Of a DNA stretch of 64,000 bases, positions 14,079-29,649 are shown in pieces. Under the pieces are notes generated by a model. That model had not been told where the DNA came from. It searched no databases and saw nothing but the letters and a program-made list of their open reading frames with translations. The DNA is from Lucifuga dentata (lineage: Eukaryota > Chordata > Actinopteri > Ophidiiformes > Bythitidae). How positions within the stretch are numbered: position 1 is the first letter of the stretch; the number at the start of each line of letters is the position of its first letter. The DNA lies in NCBI GenBank assembly GCA_014773175.1, contig VXCM01000974.1, forward strand, positions 62,001 through 126,000. The letters run 5' to 3'. A program made the position numbers and the translations under genes.

Positions 14079-17000
14079 CTGCACGTGTATGCTGAAGCCA
14101 GCCGTTTTTAGTCTACAAAGCCCTGTATCAATCTGATACTCCTACTGATGCCACTTGAACCATGAGCTCACCTAAAGGTCACGAGAGGATTGTGCAACTA
14201 TTCACACAGTGGAAAATTTGCTCAGAAGTGACATCAGCTTTCCACTTTACCTTAATATTACTGAGATAATTTCATCCCCATTTACACTGAAGTATGTTGG
14301 GCATGTACATACTGTAATAATTTCAAAGCTGTACTGTTAACAATGCACACTTTCTGACTTGTAATCGGGTATCTTGAAGCCATTGTTACAAACTATAGGA
14401 CTGATCGGCGACAAGGGGTCACAAATTAAAAGATCCTTCAGCAGGAAGACACTCTGATAAATCTGTCTGCTCTCCAAACTACATTTAGTCACAAAACACA
14501 CGAGACCATGTGCAAGACAAGATTTCCTTCTTCCCAAAAATCGAATGTCCACAAGAAGCTAGCTAGCAACGCAAGTTGTCTTTGCACTGATTTTAAGGGG
14601 ACGAAAAAAAAGAAAAAAAGAAAGGAAGAAAAGAATATGGAGTCATGCTTTTTAATATTTTGTTGTAGGTGTTTTCCCATGTCTCACTGACTGTAGCTTT
14701 TCTCTGCCATCACTGCTGGTCACAATAAATTTCACAAAGCAGGATTTGGACAGGTCCATGACAACGCTGTCTTTCAGATTACATCATTGAATAATTCACA
14801 CATAGCAAGATTTTCCTCTGAGCAGAGGCTATTTTGGGCAACAAAAACTGTCAACAAGTGGAAAATAAGGGCTACGATCTAAAATTAAATTAAGGGTTAA
14901 GTTAAGGGTTAAGTACATTGTGCAGTAACTGAAGACGCGTGAATGTCAGCAGCCTCGCATTCCTTACAGAGCAACACTTCTTGAACTTCTCGGTATTCTG
15001 GATCACATCAACATTCTAGAAACTTCCTCAGGGAGAGCCACGGCCTTTACCTCTGTAAATTTGAACTGACAGCCTGATAGTAGCTCAACCTGCATCGGTC
15101 TGCAGATACATGTTTCTCCTACTCTGCTCTGTCTCTGCTTTAGTGTGTCAGCAGTGTCCTGATATCCCCATCATGTTCCTTCATCATGAGGTGAGAAGGT
15201 CTTAGATTATATTTATGGCAATAAGTAAATATCAATCATGCAATGAAATCACTCTAGAATTCTTCTGATCTGCTGCAGAAATAATTCTGGGAAACCTAAG
15301 CTTGAGTAATCAATTGCCAGATACACATACAGTATCTTGATACCAACAGATTTTGGATGACATTAAGATGTTTTATTTACTTCAGACTTACAATATCTAA
15401 TCAAGAAGGTAAGGGAAGTGCACAGGACAAGTGTGGGAAAATGATGAACAGGCCTGATCTTTCATCTGCACAGCCTTCTGCCCTGAACCTCCCTTCTTTG
15501 TCCAAGGTTTTATCCTGCTCCCAAAAATCTTTACTTAGAAAGCTTTGGGTTATGGATGGTTGGGCTAAGAGCCATGCTGGGGTTATGATCTGCCAATCCA
15601 AGTGATGGAGACAAGATTTGGATGCAACCTGAAAGGACATTCAACTTAGGACAAAACATTTCAAGTGTAGAAAGGACATTCCTGGGGGTTGTGGTGGAAC
15701 ATTTATTCAACATTTACACATTTATTCAACTCTCAATGAAATGAAATTCCATTTTTTTTTTTTTTACAATCTCCCAGGGTATTTTTCCGCAGTCATCTCA
15801 CAATCTTTTTTTGTAAATTCTGAACTGAGACTAACTGAATCACCCTCAACACCCTGAAATATTTTCCGACATCAGACACAATCTGAATTCAGCAACTGTG
15901 TCACTTACAAAACAGCCATTAAAGCAGCTGATGGTAGGGACGTGTGAGGCTCAGAGAAAGAGAGAAGGGGATGGCACCAGGGTTTCAAAGAGGTATTTCA
16001 GATATGCCGCCATCATCCTTTGTAGCCTTGATTACACTGCAGCTATAACTGGAACTATGAAAACATGGTAGGGTCATGTGGTAACAGGAAGAAAAAAAAA
16101 TTCCTGCTGAGAAGTGGATGTGAACCACAGACTAATTTAATTTTGATTTCAGACTTTCTCTTTGGACACTTGCATAGTCAAAGGTAATTTTAAGATCCCA
16201 AACAAGCAACCTACTGTTTTATTATGAAGCCTTTGATGTTACCGGAACTACCCAGGAGGTGCATCACATTTAATGACAATCAAGCCTTACAAAAACACAT
16301 TGTTTTGCATTTTTCCACTTTTATCCCCACTTTGGAGTGCCTACTTTCCCATACACTGTAGTCTTTGTCAGTGCTAACTCAAACTCTTGGCCTGGGCAGG
16401 ATGTAGACTGCATGTGCTTCCTCTGATCCATACGGAGTCACCAGCTGCTACTTTTCACCTGTCAGGATTGAAGGTAACCAGGAGGAGGTAACGCAGAGTT
16501 TCATGCTACCTGCTGCAGATCCAACCCCACACAGAAGCTCAAAATAGAGTCACTAATACAGCAACATAACCATGATCCCTCACCAGTTTCCCTCCTTGAA
16601 CACTGCCAGCTGATTTCATTAAAATCCAGCCCAGAAGTACCACGACATTTTCCTCTGCACCATCTGGGCATCCAAAAGTTTTCATTAAAAAAAAAAAAAA
16701 AAAAAAAAAAAGAATTTCTTGCCTGACCCTGGACAAACCATTACCTGACAAAAATGGAAGAGAAGCAGATTATGAAAAAAAGATTAACACCCTTACACAC
16801 TGTTCAATGCAGTGTGCAAGAATTTACAAGTGACTAAGCTGGCCAACTACAGCCAAGAAAATGAAATGAGCCCTGGAAGACTGGCAGCTGGAGACTAAGT
16901 ACTCTCCTCAGACTGGTTTGCACCAATCCATGGCCCAGACAACCCACACAATTAAAACATATGACCAATAAGGTCACATCTGCTACACATGACACTCAAC

Positions 17001-20000
17001 CACACATAGGAAAAGATGAAAACACTCCCCAAAAATATGTCATGCTAGAAAGAACACCTTAAAGTATAACACAGACCAAATAACCCTGCAGTAGATACTT
17101 TTGATTTCACTTGATCATTATATTTATCATATAAATTGCAAAGTGTTTGTTATTTTGTCCAAACCCTGTTTTTTTTTTTTGCCACATCTCCCTCCACCAG
17201 CATTTGTAATGTATCTTCTGTTTTATAACCATATTTACTCATCCTGCTCTAAACCTGTCCTAATATTTTACCTTTATTCTACTCTGAAGGTTTTTACTAC
17301 TTTCCACAGATAAATTTATCTGTGGTACACAGGAGGATGCCATCTCTCCTTCATACCCTCTCAGGCTGCACCTCTTCTCACGGATGTTCTCTGTTCTTTG
17401 TTGTGCATTTGTTTTTAATNCCCTCTCAGGCTGCACCTCTTCTCACGGATGTTCTCTGTTCTTTGTTGTGCATTTGTTTTTAATCTCTTTGGTCTATTCT
17501 TACTCAGTGAGATCATTGACCGATGTTTCCAGGGCCGTGCCCGGACATGCCATCAGCTTCTGCAGCAAGCAGCCAGCCATCCTGAATCAATAAGAGATGG
17601 TGGTAGATTAACAGAGGTGTGTGTGTGGGTGGGTGNNNNNNNNNNNNNNNNNNNNNNNNNNNNNNNNNNNNNNNNNNNNNNNNNGGGGGGGGGGGGGGTC
17701 GGACAAGGAGCAGGAGTGGTTATGTAGGTGACATGGGTTTACAAAAAAGCACACATACACGCACACACACACACACAAGTTATACATGTCTGAAAGAATT
17801 TTACAACTGGGAGTGATTCTCACACACGATGCCTTCATGTGAGTGACCTTTCATAAAGCAAGTGTGTTTTACACTTTCCACTCCACAAGACCATAAAGGC
17901 TTTATTTAGTTACACAAATACTGCCCACATGGGTGCTCCTTGAAAAAATTCTGCACACACACACACACACACACACTCTTATTCAAAATTGTTCAAGCAT
18001 AAAGCAGGTCTTTGATATAGCGCAGAGTATATATATATACTCTGCCATCTGGAAGACAGAGTCGTTAAAAGTAGAAAACTGAAAAAGGACAATCGATTCA
18101 CATGGACACGTGCAGAAATAGAGTGATGTAGCATGTGGGGTGTGGTGACAATGATTTCAGGCATGATGTTTAGGGAATGTTACTGGGGAGGTGGACTAAC
18201 ACAGACAACAAAGACCAGCTTATACACTACGCAGCACCTGCAACTGTAAATAGACTGCAAATTGGCTCTCATGAATACACACACACACACACACACACAT
18301 ACACATACGCACACTGATATGCTGTATGAGTGCCCAAGTTTATGTTGTTTTTATTTAAATATGATTTGTCACAATGTTTTATTTGACATTGTGTAAAGAT
18401 TCCACCGAAGACCAAAAATAATTCCAGAATTTCTTTTTATTCCCAACAGTATCTCTATATTCTTTTTATTATGAAATTTATAAAGATTTTTCAAGTAAAA
18501 CCAAACTAGACTTTTTGTTAAAGAAAGAAAGAACAATCTATGAAAAGACACAGGAGATTTGATTAGTTAAGAAAACACTGTATTGACTGTATTGTTGCTC
18601 AGTACAAAGGCAGCCATTGAGAAAATGTCCATATATACACTCTGAGAGTGTTTCCTGTGGTTATGAAGGAACAAATTAACCATTTTTTTGTTTTCTAACT
18701 TTCTAACCAAAACAGACAGCAGTGAATGAATTCCCCAAGGAGTCATAAAAACAGACCATGAGAGGAAACATTAAGTAAAACTCAGAGAGAGCAGGAGAGA
18801 AGAAAAACTCAAAATGCCAACAGGAGCAGGGCTTTACAGGAGCTTTTATAATTAATAACATAATATAACAAATTCTCACACTCAACAGTGAGAGCAAGGA
18901 ACAATTACACCTCTGTTAACTTGTTTCTGGTGAATATAAAAATGATCCCAAAGACATATAGATTATCTTGACTGTAAGGGTTGAGAATAAGAGTCTAAAA
19001 ATGAAAAGATGAGATGGTTAAAGCAGGAATGAATGCTAGAAAAGCTGCAGCTTACATACTGCTTTTAGTTTAAACAATGAAAGACATGAATCCCATAAAC
19101 AGGAAATTAAAGGACTAGAGGAGAGATGTACTTAAGACAACACTTGTTCTTGAACTTGTACTGTGTGGAAAACTTTACGACATAAGAGAAGAAGAGTTAT
19201 ACTGTACATTATACAGCCAACATTCATAAAACAGATGAGTTGTCTATGGTACAAGTATAGACTTTAACAGCATGTAATCCTTCTTATGGGTTTTCCAAAG
19301 TTTCTACAAGTATTTTATGTAACATTACATTCATAAACATATATCTATCAAAGGCACAGAGGAAGGATGGTTTCTTTTTACTTCAAACAGTAATTTCTTT
19401 ACAGGTTGGTGCTTTTAGCCTCAGTCTGCCTGTTCCGTCTCTGAGACACAGGGCAGTAAAACAGTAGATGGGAGGACTGGAGCTCTGTGTTGTTTTTTGA
19501 AATTTAATTTAAACTTTTATAGCTTGTTTCACAGCAGACTGACCCATGAAGTAAAAACTTTACATGTAAACAGAGACACGCAGGCACAGATGAACAGTCA
19601 CAGACACACACACACAGGCAAGCACTCATAAACTACCACAGACAAGGAAACACACAAATATGCGAGATAATGTTTTTTCCGTGATTAAAAAAAAAAAAAA
19701 AAAAANAAAAAAAAAAAAAAAAAGCCCTGTTTAAACTCACTATTAATGACTCTTGATCTGATAATGGCCCATCATACCTCTGTGCTCACTTCATGGCAAC
19801 TCCCACACTGAACACTGCCATCCCCATTTAAAAGATTTAAAGGGTAATTGTGTAAACTAATGACTACATGGGCTGCAGCTGGACTGAGGCCACATCATTT
19901 TAGAAGGACACACATGCACATTCACACACAACACTATACCCCTCCCCCACATGCATATGTAAAACAAAAAAAAAACACTCAATGCAGATGATTGACAAAA

Positions 20001-20834
20001 ACGTTCTGTCAGTCTTGACAAGAACCATATAACCTGAGCAGTAGAGAAACACTCCAGCAATCGCTGGAGCAAAGCTGGTTTATCAAGACTACGTCAGCAC
20101 AGTCAGATTTACTTCAACAAAATTCAAAAATGCATTTCTGAAATTACACAACACAGGTAAAACAAAGACGGGCTGAGTACTGGCGCCAAAATTGCACTGT
20201 TTAAAGTGTGAGTCCTGAGCAGAAGAGGTTTAGGAATTTCTGCCTTAAAGGCAAACTCACTACATGGGGTTCCATAAGGGTAAAAATGGTTCAGGGGGGC
20301 CAAACTGGATGAGGACATTTATTCTAGGGGGCCCAAATGGGTTAAAATGAAGCAAAAAATTCCAAAGTAGTTTTTAGTGTTGTAGTTTTGTAGGATCTAT
20401 CCAGCATTGGTCTGTACTTATTACAGTAACAACTGTGTATTCAAATGAAGAGAATTAACAATGAAATAATAATATAAAATTTGTAAAGAATATGTTTAAG
20501 GCAGACAAAACAGAAGCATCATGGTGCCTCAAACAGAAGAAAGACAGACGGGCTAAAGGTACTAAAGAGCACTCCAGCTGGCTCCAACTCAGAGCTCAGA
20601 CAGTCTGCCCATCAAAATGATCCACATGGAGCAGAAAGTGTTTTCCATATTCAACATAGAGCCATAAGTCTGTGGAGATGGTTATTGATATCAGTGTGCA
20701 TCAGTATCACTCAGTAAGATTCACTCACAGATTTAATGATTTATTTTTATTTTCCTTCAGGTTTTTGTTTAACTTCTTATTTTCATTTTAGTGTACAACT
20801 TTCTCTGTTTACAAGACTCCCTCTGTCCTTAACA

Positions 20835-20867
<33 letters not shown>

Positions 20868-21704
20868 TTTTCTAGCCTTTTTGTGTCACTGAGTCAGAAG
20901 CTTTATAAATCTCTGACAAGGACATGACTGATTATAAAATGATAAAATGATCCTGGACCTGATGCTGAACAAATACCTGAAGTTATGTCATTCTTCTTTT
21001 TTCTGTAATAAACATGATAGAAAATTCAGGAGTTTAAAGAGCTAAATGAAATAGAGATGTCAAAGAGATGTGAGCTCACAAGTACTCTTCTCGTACATGT
21101 GCATATTTGTACACTTTCTGTGTCGTGGGATGTTATATTGTTCTTATGTGCTACATTTACTCCACCAGGTACAAGTGATCCAGTCCTGATTTTCTTATTT
21201 TATAGATAGATAGATAGATAGATAGATAGATTTGCTAACATGTGGTAAAAACAAAAAGTCCATGGAATAAGGTATTTTCAGATCTTTTATTGGACCACAT
21301 TCATATGTGGAAATTAATCTGATATGCCTGTCCATGTGTCTAAGCATACAGATGAAAATTTCTTTGCTACCCTGACTTGCATGTCATAAAATGCATCACT
21401 CTTTTACTTTGTCAGCGTATGAATGATGTGGCCATGATCATTGCTGCTCACAGCCAAGCTGCAACAAGGGCTCTAATCCCTCTCCATCTGTTGTAGAATT
21501 CTTACAGTAATAATATAAGTCAGAGGCAGTTCTTGTCTTAAGCAGATGAGTCTTGTTTATTGAAGAAGATTGGCCAAGGAGAATCCATCATACAGCATGC
21601 TCTATTCAAGAAATTCTGACTAGATATGGGAAGAGTGGCTAGCTTAGTGACAGGAAACAGGTCAGGAAAAGTATGGCCAAACTGTGTTGTGTGTGTGTGT
21701 GTGN

Positions 21705-21749
<45 letters not shown>

Positions 21750-24488
21750 AAGGATATATGGTACTTACATTTACGAGGGCACCAGGACAGACAGACTGTA
21801 AACTGGAGTAGTGGAAGGGGGTTAACTTATTACATAGATAAGCAGCTGGACAATTGATAGAAAGCAGCATGGTCAGGCTGAAATAAAGGTTAGAGTTGAA
21901 CTAAAGGTAAAACAGAAACATCAGCATGAGAGCTAAGATTAACTTTGGGGAGACCCTATTTTGCAATTAAACATTTAAGCATGTATAGTATTTCTCTAAC
22001 ACCATCTTAAACTATATTTAAGTCACCGCAGACCTTTAAAGATGCTTTAAAAATAGAAGCATCTAAATAGATGCAGTAGTTTCTATTTCTGTCTCATTTG
22101 CGTCCTATGCAGCGTTTTATTTACCTCAGTTTTGGAAACTAAACCCACCATGTAGGTTGTCTCAGGTCAAACTGTGTGAGATGCAAGTATCAGATATGGA
22201 CCAATTAAAAATGAAGATGTGGCAAAGGTATACATTTATCATATCATGCAGAAAAAGCACAGATGTAACTAATAACAGTGATGGCTCTGTTACATTTGCG
22301 TGTCAGTGAACACACCATACCGAGACTCTGGCACTGGCTCACATAAATGGAATGCAGCTGTGTTTGACTAATTAAAATGTCTGTAAGAAAGGTCTATATA
22401 CTGTCCATACAATATATGTATATATTACCCAATATGTGTAGAATTTATACACATACACATATATGTTTTGTGAAAATGTATTGTTCTTAACATATGTTGT
22501 GTTGACAGAGACATAGATGAGTGCTGCCCTAAAAAGATATTAGATGTTATAACAAGATAGATGGATAGATAGATGTTATAACAAGTCCTTTTATAGCATT
22601 GTATTCTACCTGAGTGGAATCTAGTGTCATCTGATGATGTAATACAGTGAGGTTGAAAATAAACACACAGTGAGTCACTTGGCTAAATTTAAGCTCATCT
22701 TGGCCAGTCAGAACTTATAACATAGTAGACATCCACTGAAGCTGTGGGAACTACAGAAAAGATTGTAAATTGTGTCTGGGACATGACTGTATCATGTATC
22801 AAAACATGTTGATTACAATTTATTATGGCATCATGTATCAAGTTAGCTAGAATTAGATGTTTATTTTATTTGGAACAAAATAGCTGAGTGAACAGTTTAT
22901 GTTCTGACTGTGCACACACTCATTTAGTGCATTTACTCAGTTCTTATGAAATTTAGCTTCTTATTCTTCTGTAATCATCCCTGATGATTCCTCCATGGTT
23001 TTCCAGCTGCTACATTTGAGTATCATCCCCACAACTTTGGCTGGCCTTAATATAGTGCTTTTGGCTAAAGATATACTTGGCGGATAGCACAGAAGAATTA
23101 AAAAGTATACACAGAACTTAACTGTGTGTATTTGGGTTATTTCCACAGACCCCCCAATGTTCTTGGGATTCATATTTTCTTTGGCAGAAATAACAAAGTA
23201 GCAAAATACAGGCAGAGACAGGTGTGTCTAGCTGTAGCTGCATTCTGTGTGTATTAGAATATTACTGACAAATACTGTGAGCCCAGCCAAAGATGACTCC
23301 ATCAGTTTTAAATGATCTTTGGCATGACTACAGACCAGTGAAAGACATAGACAGGTGAGCCCAGTTTACAGTTCCTGGCTTTAGAGCATCTTTGGCAGAG
23401 CCCAGTAAGTGACAATAGCAGGTGCACAGCGAGTCACTATTAGTACAGAGGATTTGCATGGAGCTGTGGATTTCTGCAGCTACAGTACAAGTCTCACAGC
23501 TTCTCACTGATTAAACCACACATGGATTATAAGTTAGAATTTAAGAAAGGCATCCAACTGCCCTTATGTGTCAAAGAGATTAGTAAGTGAGATTTGATTA
23601 GATAATTGTCATTATAATGTCAGATGACTGGTTCTTCTAACATTACACTTTTTTTGATTGCCATAGAAAAATTTTCTTTCTATTTCACACTCCTTGCTCC
23701 TCGATAGGTAGTTGTGTTACCGTCCTCAAGAACACATCAGCGCATCAGATATTTGCCAATTTAGAGGCTTGAATCTGCATATTTTAGTTTATGTATGGTT
23801 TTTCGGGTATATTTAATTTTGTAAAGAACCCAATAAAGTCATTTTCCCTGGCAGCCTGGCTCTTGCAAACATGCTGTTCTTGTTATCTGTAGGACAATTG
23901 TGAGTAAGCATGCAGACCATTTTGGTTTCCATTTCAAAGTGTAAGAAAACAGGATAGATCATACTATTAAAGTATCAGTTTTGTCTATGAAAAGGTAACT
24001 GACATCCCTCCATGCATCTAATGACCAATTATGCAACTCATTTTTGTGATATCATGACTTTCCATTAGTTAGGAATGTGCCCCCATGCAGTACAATATCA
24101 GATTTTATTGCAAGGATAAATAACAGATCTAATGTGGGAAAGTTGTGTGTAAATCAAAAAGTACAAACATTTATCATATATTTTGTGAGTGATATTTTGG
24201 CATAGGTACTCAGTTGCCAGGTACTGTACATGCAATCTGCAGCACCCATCTCTGCTGCACATGTACGTGCATGTGCCTGTGTTTGCAGGCCACGTGGCTC
24301 TGCACTAGTATCGGTGTTTGCTTACATGACATGGGGATCTTGTTAGCTCTATTCAGAGAAGATAATGTTAACAAAATGAAAACATAGACCCCAAACCTGC
24401 AGAACCCTTCCCTTACCCAACCCATTTGTACGAGTACCCAGAGCCAACTTCCAGACTCAAAATAACTCAAGCAGCTGCCAGTAATAGA

Positions 24489-24524
<36 letters not shown>

Positions 24525-27500
24525 CGTGCATGCATGCGTGCGTGTGTGCTCAGTAAAGCAATGGCACCACAGCGAAACAACAGCCACGGCTTTGCAAGCC
24601 AAGACTGCACAAAATGCATGAGAGACCTAAACTTTGATTGTGTTTATCCATCCCTATGACTTTTTATGGCCTGTCCTTGTTGGTTCCTATATGAACACAT
24701 TAGACTACACTATTATATATGTATGTGACTTTGCCACCATTGAGGCACTTAGCCATAAAGAAAGGTCTTGTCAAACACTGTAATTATGCTGTTGGGGCTT
24801 TTTTAACAGGGTGAGAACTCCACTCTGAGGAAAAGTGGAAGCAATTAACTCAGCACAACACAAAAGCTTGAAAAGCTTTCTTGTTTGCATGAAAAGTTGT
24901 TTACTCAAATTGTGCATTCATTCATTCTTTTCTCTGTCTGTTGCATGTGTGTATTGTTAGTCTGTGTGGGTGAATGAGTGAGATCAACTGTGTTTCAGCT
25001 TTCAGCTGAGCAACGTTTACCTTTTTGTACCCCTTAACTTCCTCAAACACATCCACTCTATCCTATGGAGGCTGTTCCATTAAAACATGCAAACACACAT
25101 ACACACACACACACATATTCAAATAGTCAAATACACTAGGTTCCTAAAGGACTTTCCTGTGGGGAAGAAAGCATGTAGCCAAACATTGTCACATAAAGTG
25201 CAGAACAGGGAAATATAAAGATGGTTTGATTGAGACACAATGTGATTGGTTGAATTGAACAGTTTAATACTTCAGTGTCCCTCTAAAGAGAATAATTACA
25301 TTAATAAAGAATGCAATAAAAGTGTTGAAACAGTGTGATTGCTCTGTACTGGTGAGACTAATCCAGGATGGAGCCACTGAATAAACACCCCTCTGCTTTT
25401 CTACTTTGTCAGCTTCTTTCCAATGTTTAGCTCCACTCTATTCTCTCCTTCCCTCTATCTTTTCCTTTCCTTTTCCCTCCTTTCTCTCTCCCTTACCTTC
25501 TTGTCCCCTGTACACCTTCTCTGGTGTCTTTCATTATCTTGTAAACCTCCATAAAGTCTACCTATAAACACACCTTGGCTCTCCCTTATCAAGTTTTCCA
25601 CCAACTTTTCAATCTATATCTATTTCCAATATCTTGGCTACTGTTAAGCTAGAGGAGGTTCACTGGAAGGTACCAAAAACCTAACCAATCGTTTGTCAGA
25701 CTGTGTGCGTGCATGCGAGTGTGTGTGCATGTTACAGACACGTGCTCTCCACGTCTGATATCACATCATTGTAAAACAGTCTGTCTAGCTAACAAAATAT
25801 TAATTGTTTTTATTAGTCTCATCAAATGGAACTGAGTCTGACAATGAACATAAGAATGGAAATGAGATTTAATGGAAGACTTTCCAGTAACTCTAATATA
25901 TTTTCCACAGCTGTGCACAAGAATAAAACTTTATAGCTATCTATCATTCTAAACAAAGGACAGAAATGTTTAAACATTCTTGCTGTGCAATAAATAGGGT
26001 TACTGAAAATTTAGGAAAACCTGCAAGATAAATGAAGTTTACCAGAAACTTAGGATCTGAAAGGAACCATCTCCATCTGCATCTGTTGAGACTTTCTGTC
26101 TGGCAAAGAGAACGAGGCAGACACATTCATTACATTTACATGCATCTTTGTGTCTGTACAGTAAGGAAAATGTGGATTGAACAGTATACACTGGATGCTG
26201 ATGTTTTCCAAATATACATGTCTTGTTATTTAATTGGCATCTCAGGTAAAGCACACCGGGGTGAGCATCAGTTACATACTTCAGTAAATTGATTTACAAT
26301 TGTGTAATCTACATCTGTTATACTGCCAGGTTACACCAAGACCAATTTATGCCAATTTTCATCTGATTATTGTGTTTACATGATATTTGAAAAAGTTGAT
26401 TTATTGCTTGATCAGAGATTTAATGTGCACTTAAACATACTGATTGAAAGAGTGAGAGACAAATGACAAGAGCTAAAAGAAGTTAATATAAGCATATTTA
26501 AGCAACAGAAGGAGGAGATGCTGTTGCACACACAGACACACACACATAGCCATAAAGGCTCCAAAGGTCATGAACCACAATTCTGTGTTTTGAGAGCTAT
26601 TATTAACATAACAATACAAAGAGCATTCTCCGACAGAAGAGAAAACTCAGGCAAAGAGTGATGTGTCAAGTAAAACAACAAATAGTTCAGTGATCACTCC
26701 AGTTTAACCATTTATTCCTTTAACAGGTAAACACAGTTCAGCCTTATCTTAAAGAAACAGACATAAATATAACTGACTTCACATCTAAAGGAAAACAATC
26801 TAATGGGCAAACTTGCGCTTGTGTGATCTGTGACGTGTTATTGAGTGATGATGGATGTATGCACAATCTCTGTCACAGGGTGATAAATGTAATTCAGTTT
26901 ACACACTACTGCCAGACACTTACTGCTGCAGTATGTTGTGATCTAAGACTTTATATTCACTCAAATTGTGAAACGACATGGACACACAGCCCAAATGATC
27001 TTTACTGAACCAAAACTAAACTCTGCAACTTTGTTTGTTGTACTCTGTTAAAGGGTCAAAGTTTTTATCAAAGTTGAAACGATTAAGTAGAGAAAGAGGA
27101 TGAAATAAATCATACTACTATAAATGACAGAAATTATTAAACAGTGAAATATTCTCCAGTGTTGACAAGCAAAAAATTTGTTGTCCAGCAAACAGTCTTT
27201 GATGTATCTGAGGTCTATAAAGAAAAAGAAGTTATGATGTGCAAAGAAAAATCTGTTGTTTAACAAGGGAACTAGCAGAACCTGCACCAACAATCTGGAT
27301 CAAGACTTCTTTTAAATGAATTAGAGTATACAGTATGAAGGCGTTTTGTAATGTGCTACTAATGAAAGTGAAATCATTGTTGAAATAATGCACAGATGTC
27401 TTCTCATTCTTGTGAATGTTTTAATCTGATTTTAGTGCTTTGGTGGATTAAATAATCTTGATTTTACTTGATCTGATAAATGAACTAGCACCTGTTGGTA

Positions 27501-29614
27501 TTTACTCTTAAAATTGTCCAGAAGAACCAATTTTTTAAAAGTAAATCCCGCTTTTGCTCCAGTTTGGCCATTATTGGCATAAGTTCTCTGTGTAAAGACA
27601 GCTTTATTCTTTCTCTCTCCTTTCCTTATATCCTTCTCACATCTGCTGCCCATCTTCTTCCCCTTCCCTCCTCCTCAATCATCCCTTTATTTAAAAAAGG
27701 AATAACAACCTGTCTCCTTTTCAAATACACACACACATACAGAAACCACACGCACTGTTAGATTTCTTCTTTCCACTGCTATCATTCCTTTTTGCTATCT
27801 GACCCAGCGACAAACCCAATCAAAACATTTGCAAAAAGAGAAAAAAATGAAGACAATCAAGAGATACTGACAAAAACAGAAACATGGGACCAGGTTGCTT
27901 CTTTCCATTACGCATGTAAAACTATTAAAGTCCAGATGTTGACCTGTGTGTAACACTCTCTGTATATACTGTATGTGTAACTCTGTCTCTGCAATGCCAG
28001 TGAATGCCAAGCAACAAACAACAATTAACTCATATTGTAAATGGAGTCTAAATGAACTGTCATATCCCCGTACACCGTAACTGTTTTACGGGAATATCCA
28101 TCTGTTCTGTAATTCAGGCTGAGGCAACCAAACCGAACGCTTAAATGCAGGCACTTACTTTCTATTTTACACCCTGGCTGATTACAGCAGCAATACAGCA
28201 CAGATAATCTGATAACTACTCCGAAATAAAACAGGTGCACTCTCACAACTGCTCAGTTACACTGGCACCTGGCAGATGTTTTGGTGCTTTACTGAAGTAA
28301 TTCAAAACTAAACTCAGTGTCAAGGTTTTAAAAATAATAGTCTTGTTCTGGTTATGCCATTTAAAACCATGAGGAATGGGAAGATTATAAAGTAATAAAG
28401 TATGAGGCATAACAGTTGTAGTGATCCATAATATGAAGGCATCTTTCAGAGAGATTTGGAATTATATCGACATTTGACATAGTGCCAAATATTAGATAAT
28501 GTTGAATCTAATCTTTTCTAGTCCTTTGATCCTGATGCTTTCATGCAACTTTAAGAGGGGCAAACTGTATTAAGCAGATGGAGGGTGGAGCAGTATCGCT
28601 TCACCATATAAACCATGCAGGATTTGATCACAAACTATACCCTTCCTTCTCTGTTTGAAACAAAGGACACTAAAAACTAAAAGGGCACTCAGCAGAGTTC
28701 ATACCTATAAATAACTAGAATAAACATAATATTTTTCTTGTTCTATCTTCGTAACTTTTAAAGATACATAATGTTTTGCATGCGACTAAATCAACACATT
28801 ACTGACGTGTGTTTCTCGACCTATCTGTTACCGTACAGCAATTTCATTAATATATATCATAGGATAAATATACCTGTTTATTTTTCATTGAGATTGGTGA
28901 ATTATTTTTAAGTTGAGAAAATATAAAATAATATCTAATCTTGGAATGCTAAGAAATCATTGAAAAAAAATTGTTAAGCTGCAACTGGATCAGAATCAGC
29001 ACCAAAATGTGATGGGTTCTTCCCTGGGCCATGTCCCACCCATCCACCAAGTTTTGTCAAAATCGGTTCCTAACTTTTTTTTTTTTTTTTTTTTTTTAAT
29101 AATCCTTCTAACATCAAACCAACAGACCTGAGTGAAAACCTCCTTGGCAAAGGTCATAAATTACTGAGAAACTTATGTGATGTTCTATCAATTAGAGATT
29201 TGTCAAGGCAGGTGCTAATGTAAGTTTGAATCAAAGCAATCTGCAAAAAGAATTACAGTGTGAGAGCTGGAATCATGGCTGCACATTTTCCATATTCACT
29301 TGTTGACCTGATTCAATGTAAAATACTTTGCCATCCATTCGAATATGAATTCTGACTTTGTCATGAAAATCATCCACCCATGAACATTAGCCAAATGTTA
29401 TTCTAAAACTTGCTTTCCACATCATAAAATGGTTTGATCACTGAAGACACACAGACACACATACAGAAATACACACACTGACCTTGGGTTACTATAATCC
29501 CTGTGGTATTACAATATGTCTTTTCTGCCACTTGACCAAAAGCAAACATCTTTAGTCTGTCATCATTTGGACAGAAATTAGAGGACATTCACGGTTAACC
29601 TCAAATGAGGGGAG

Positions 29615-29649
<35 letters not shown>
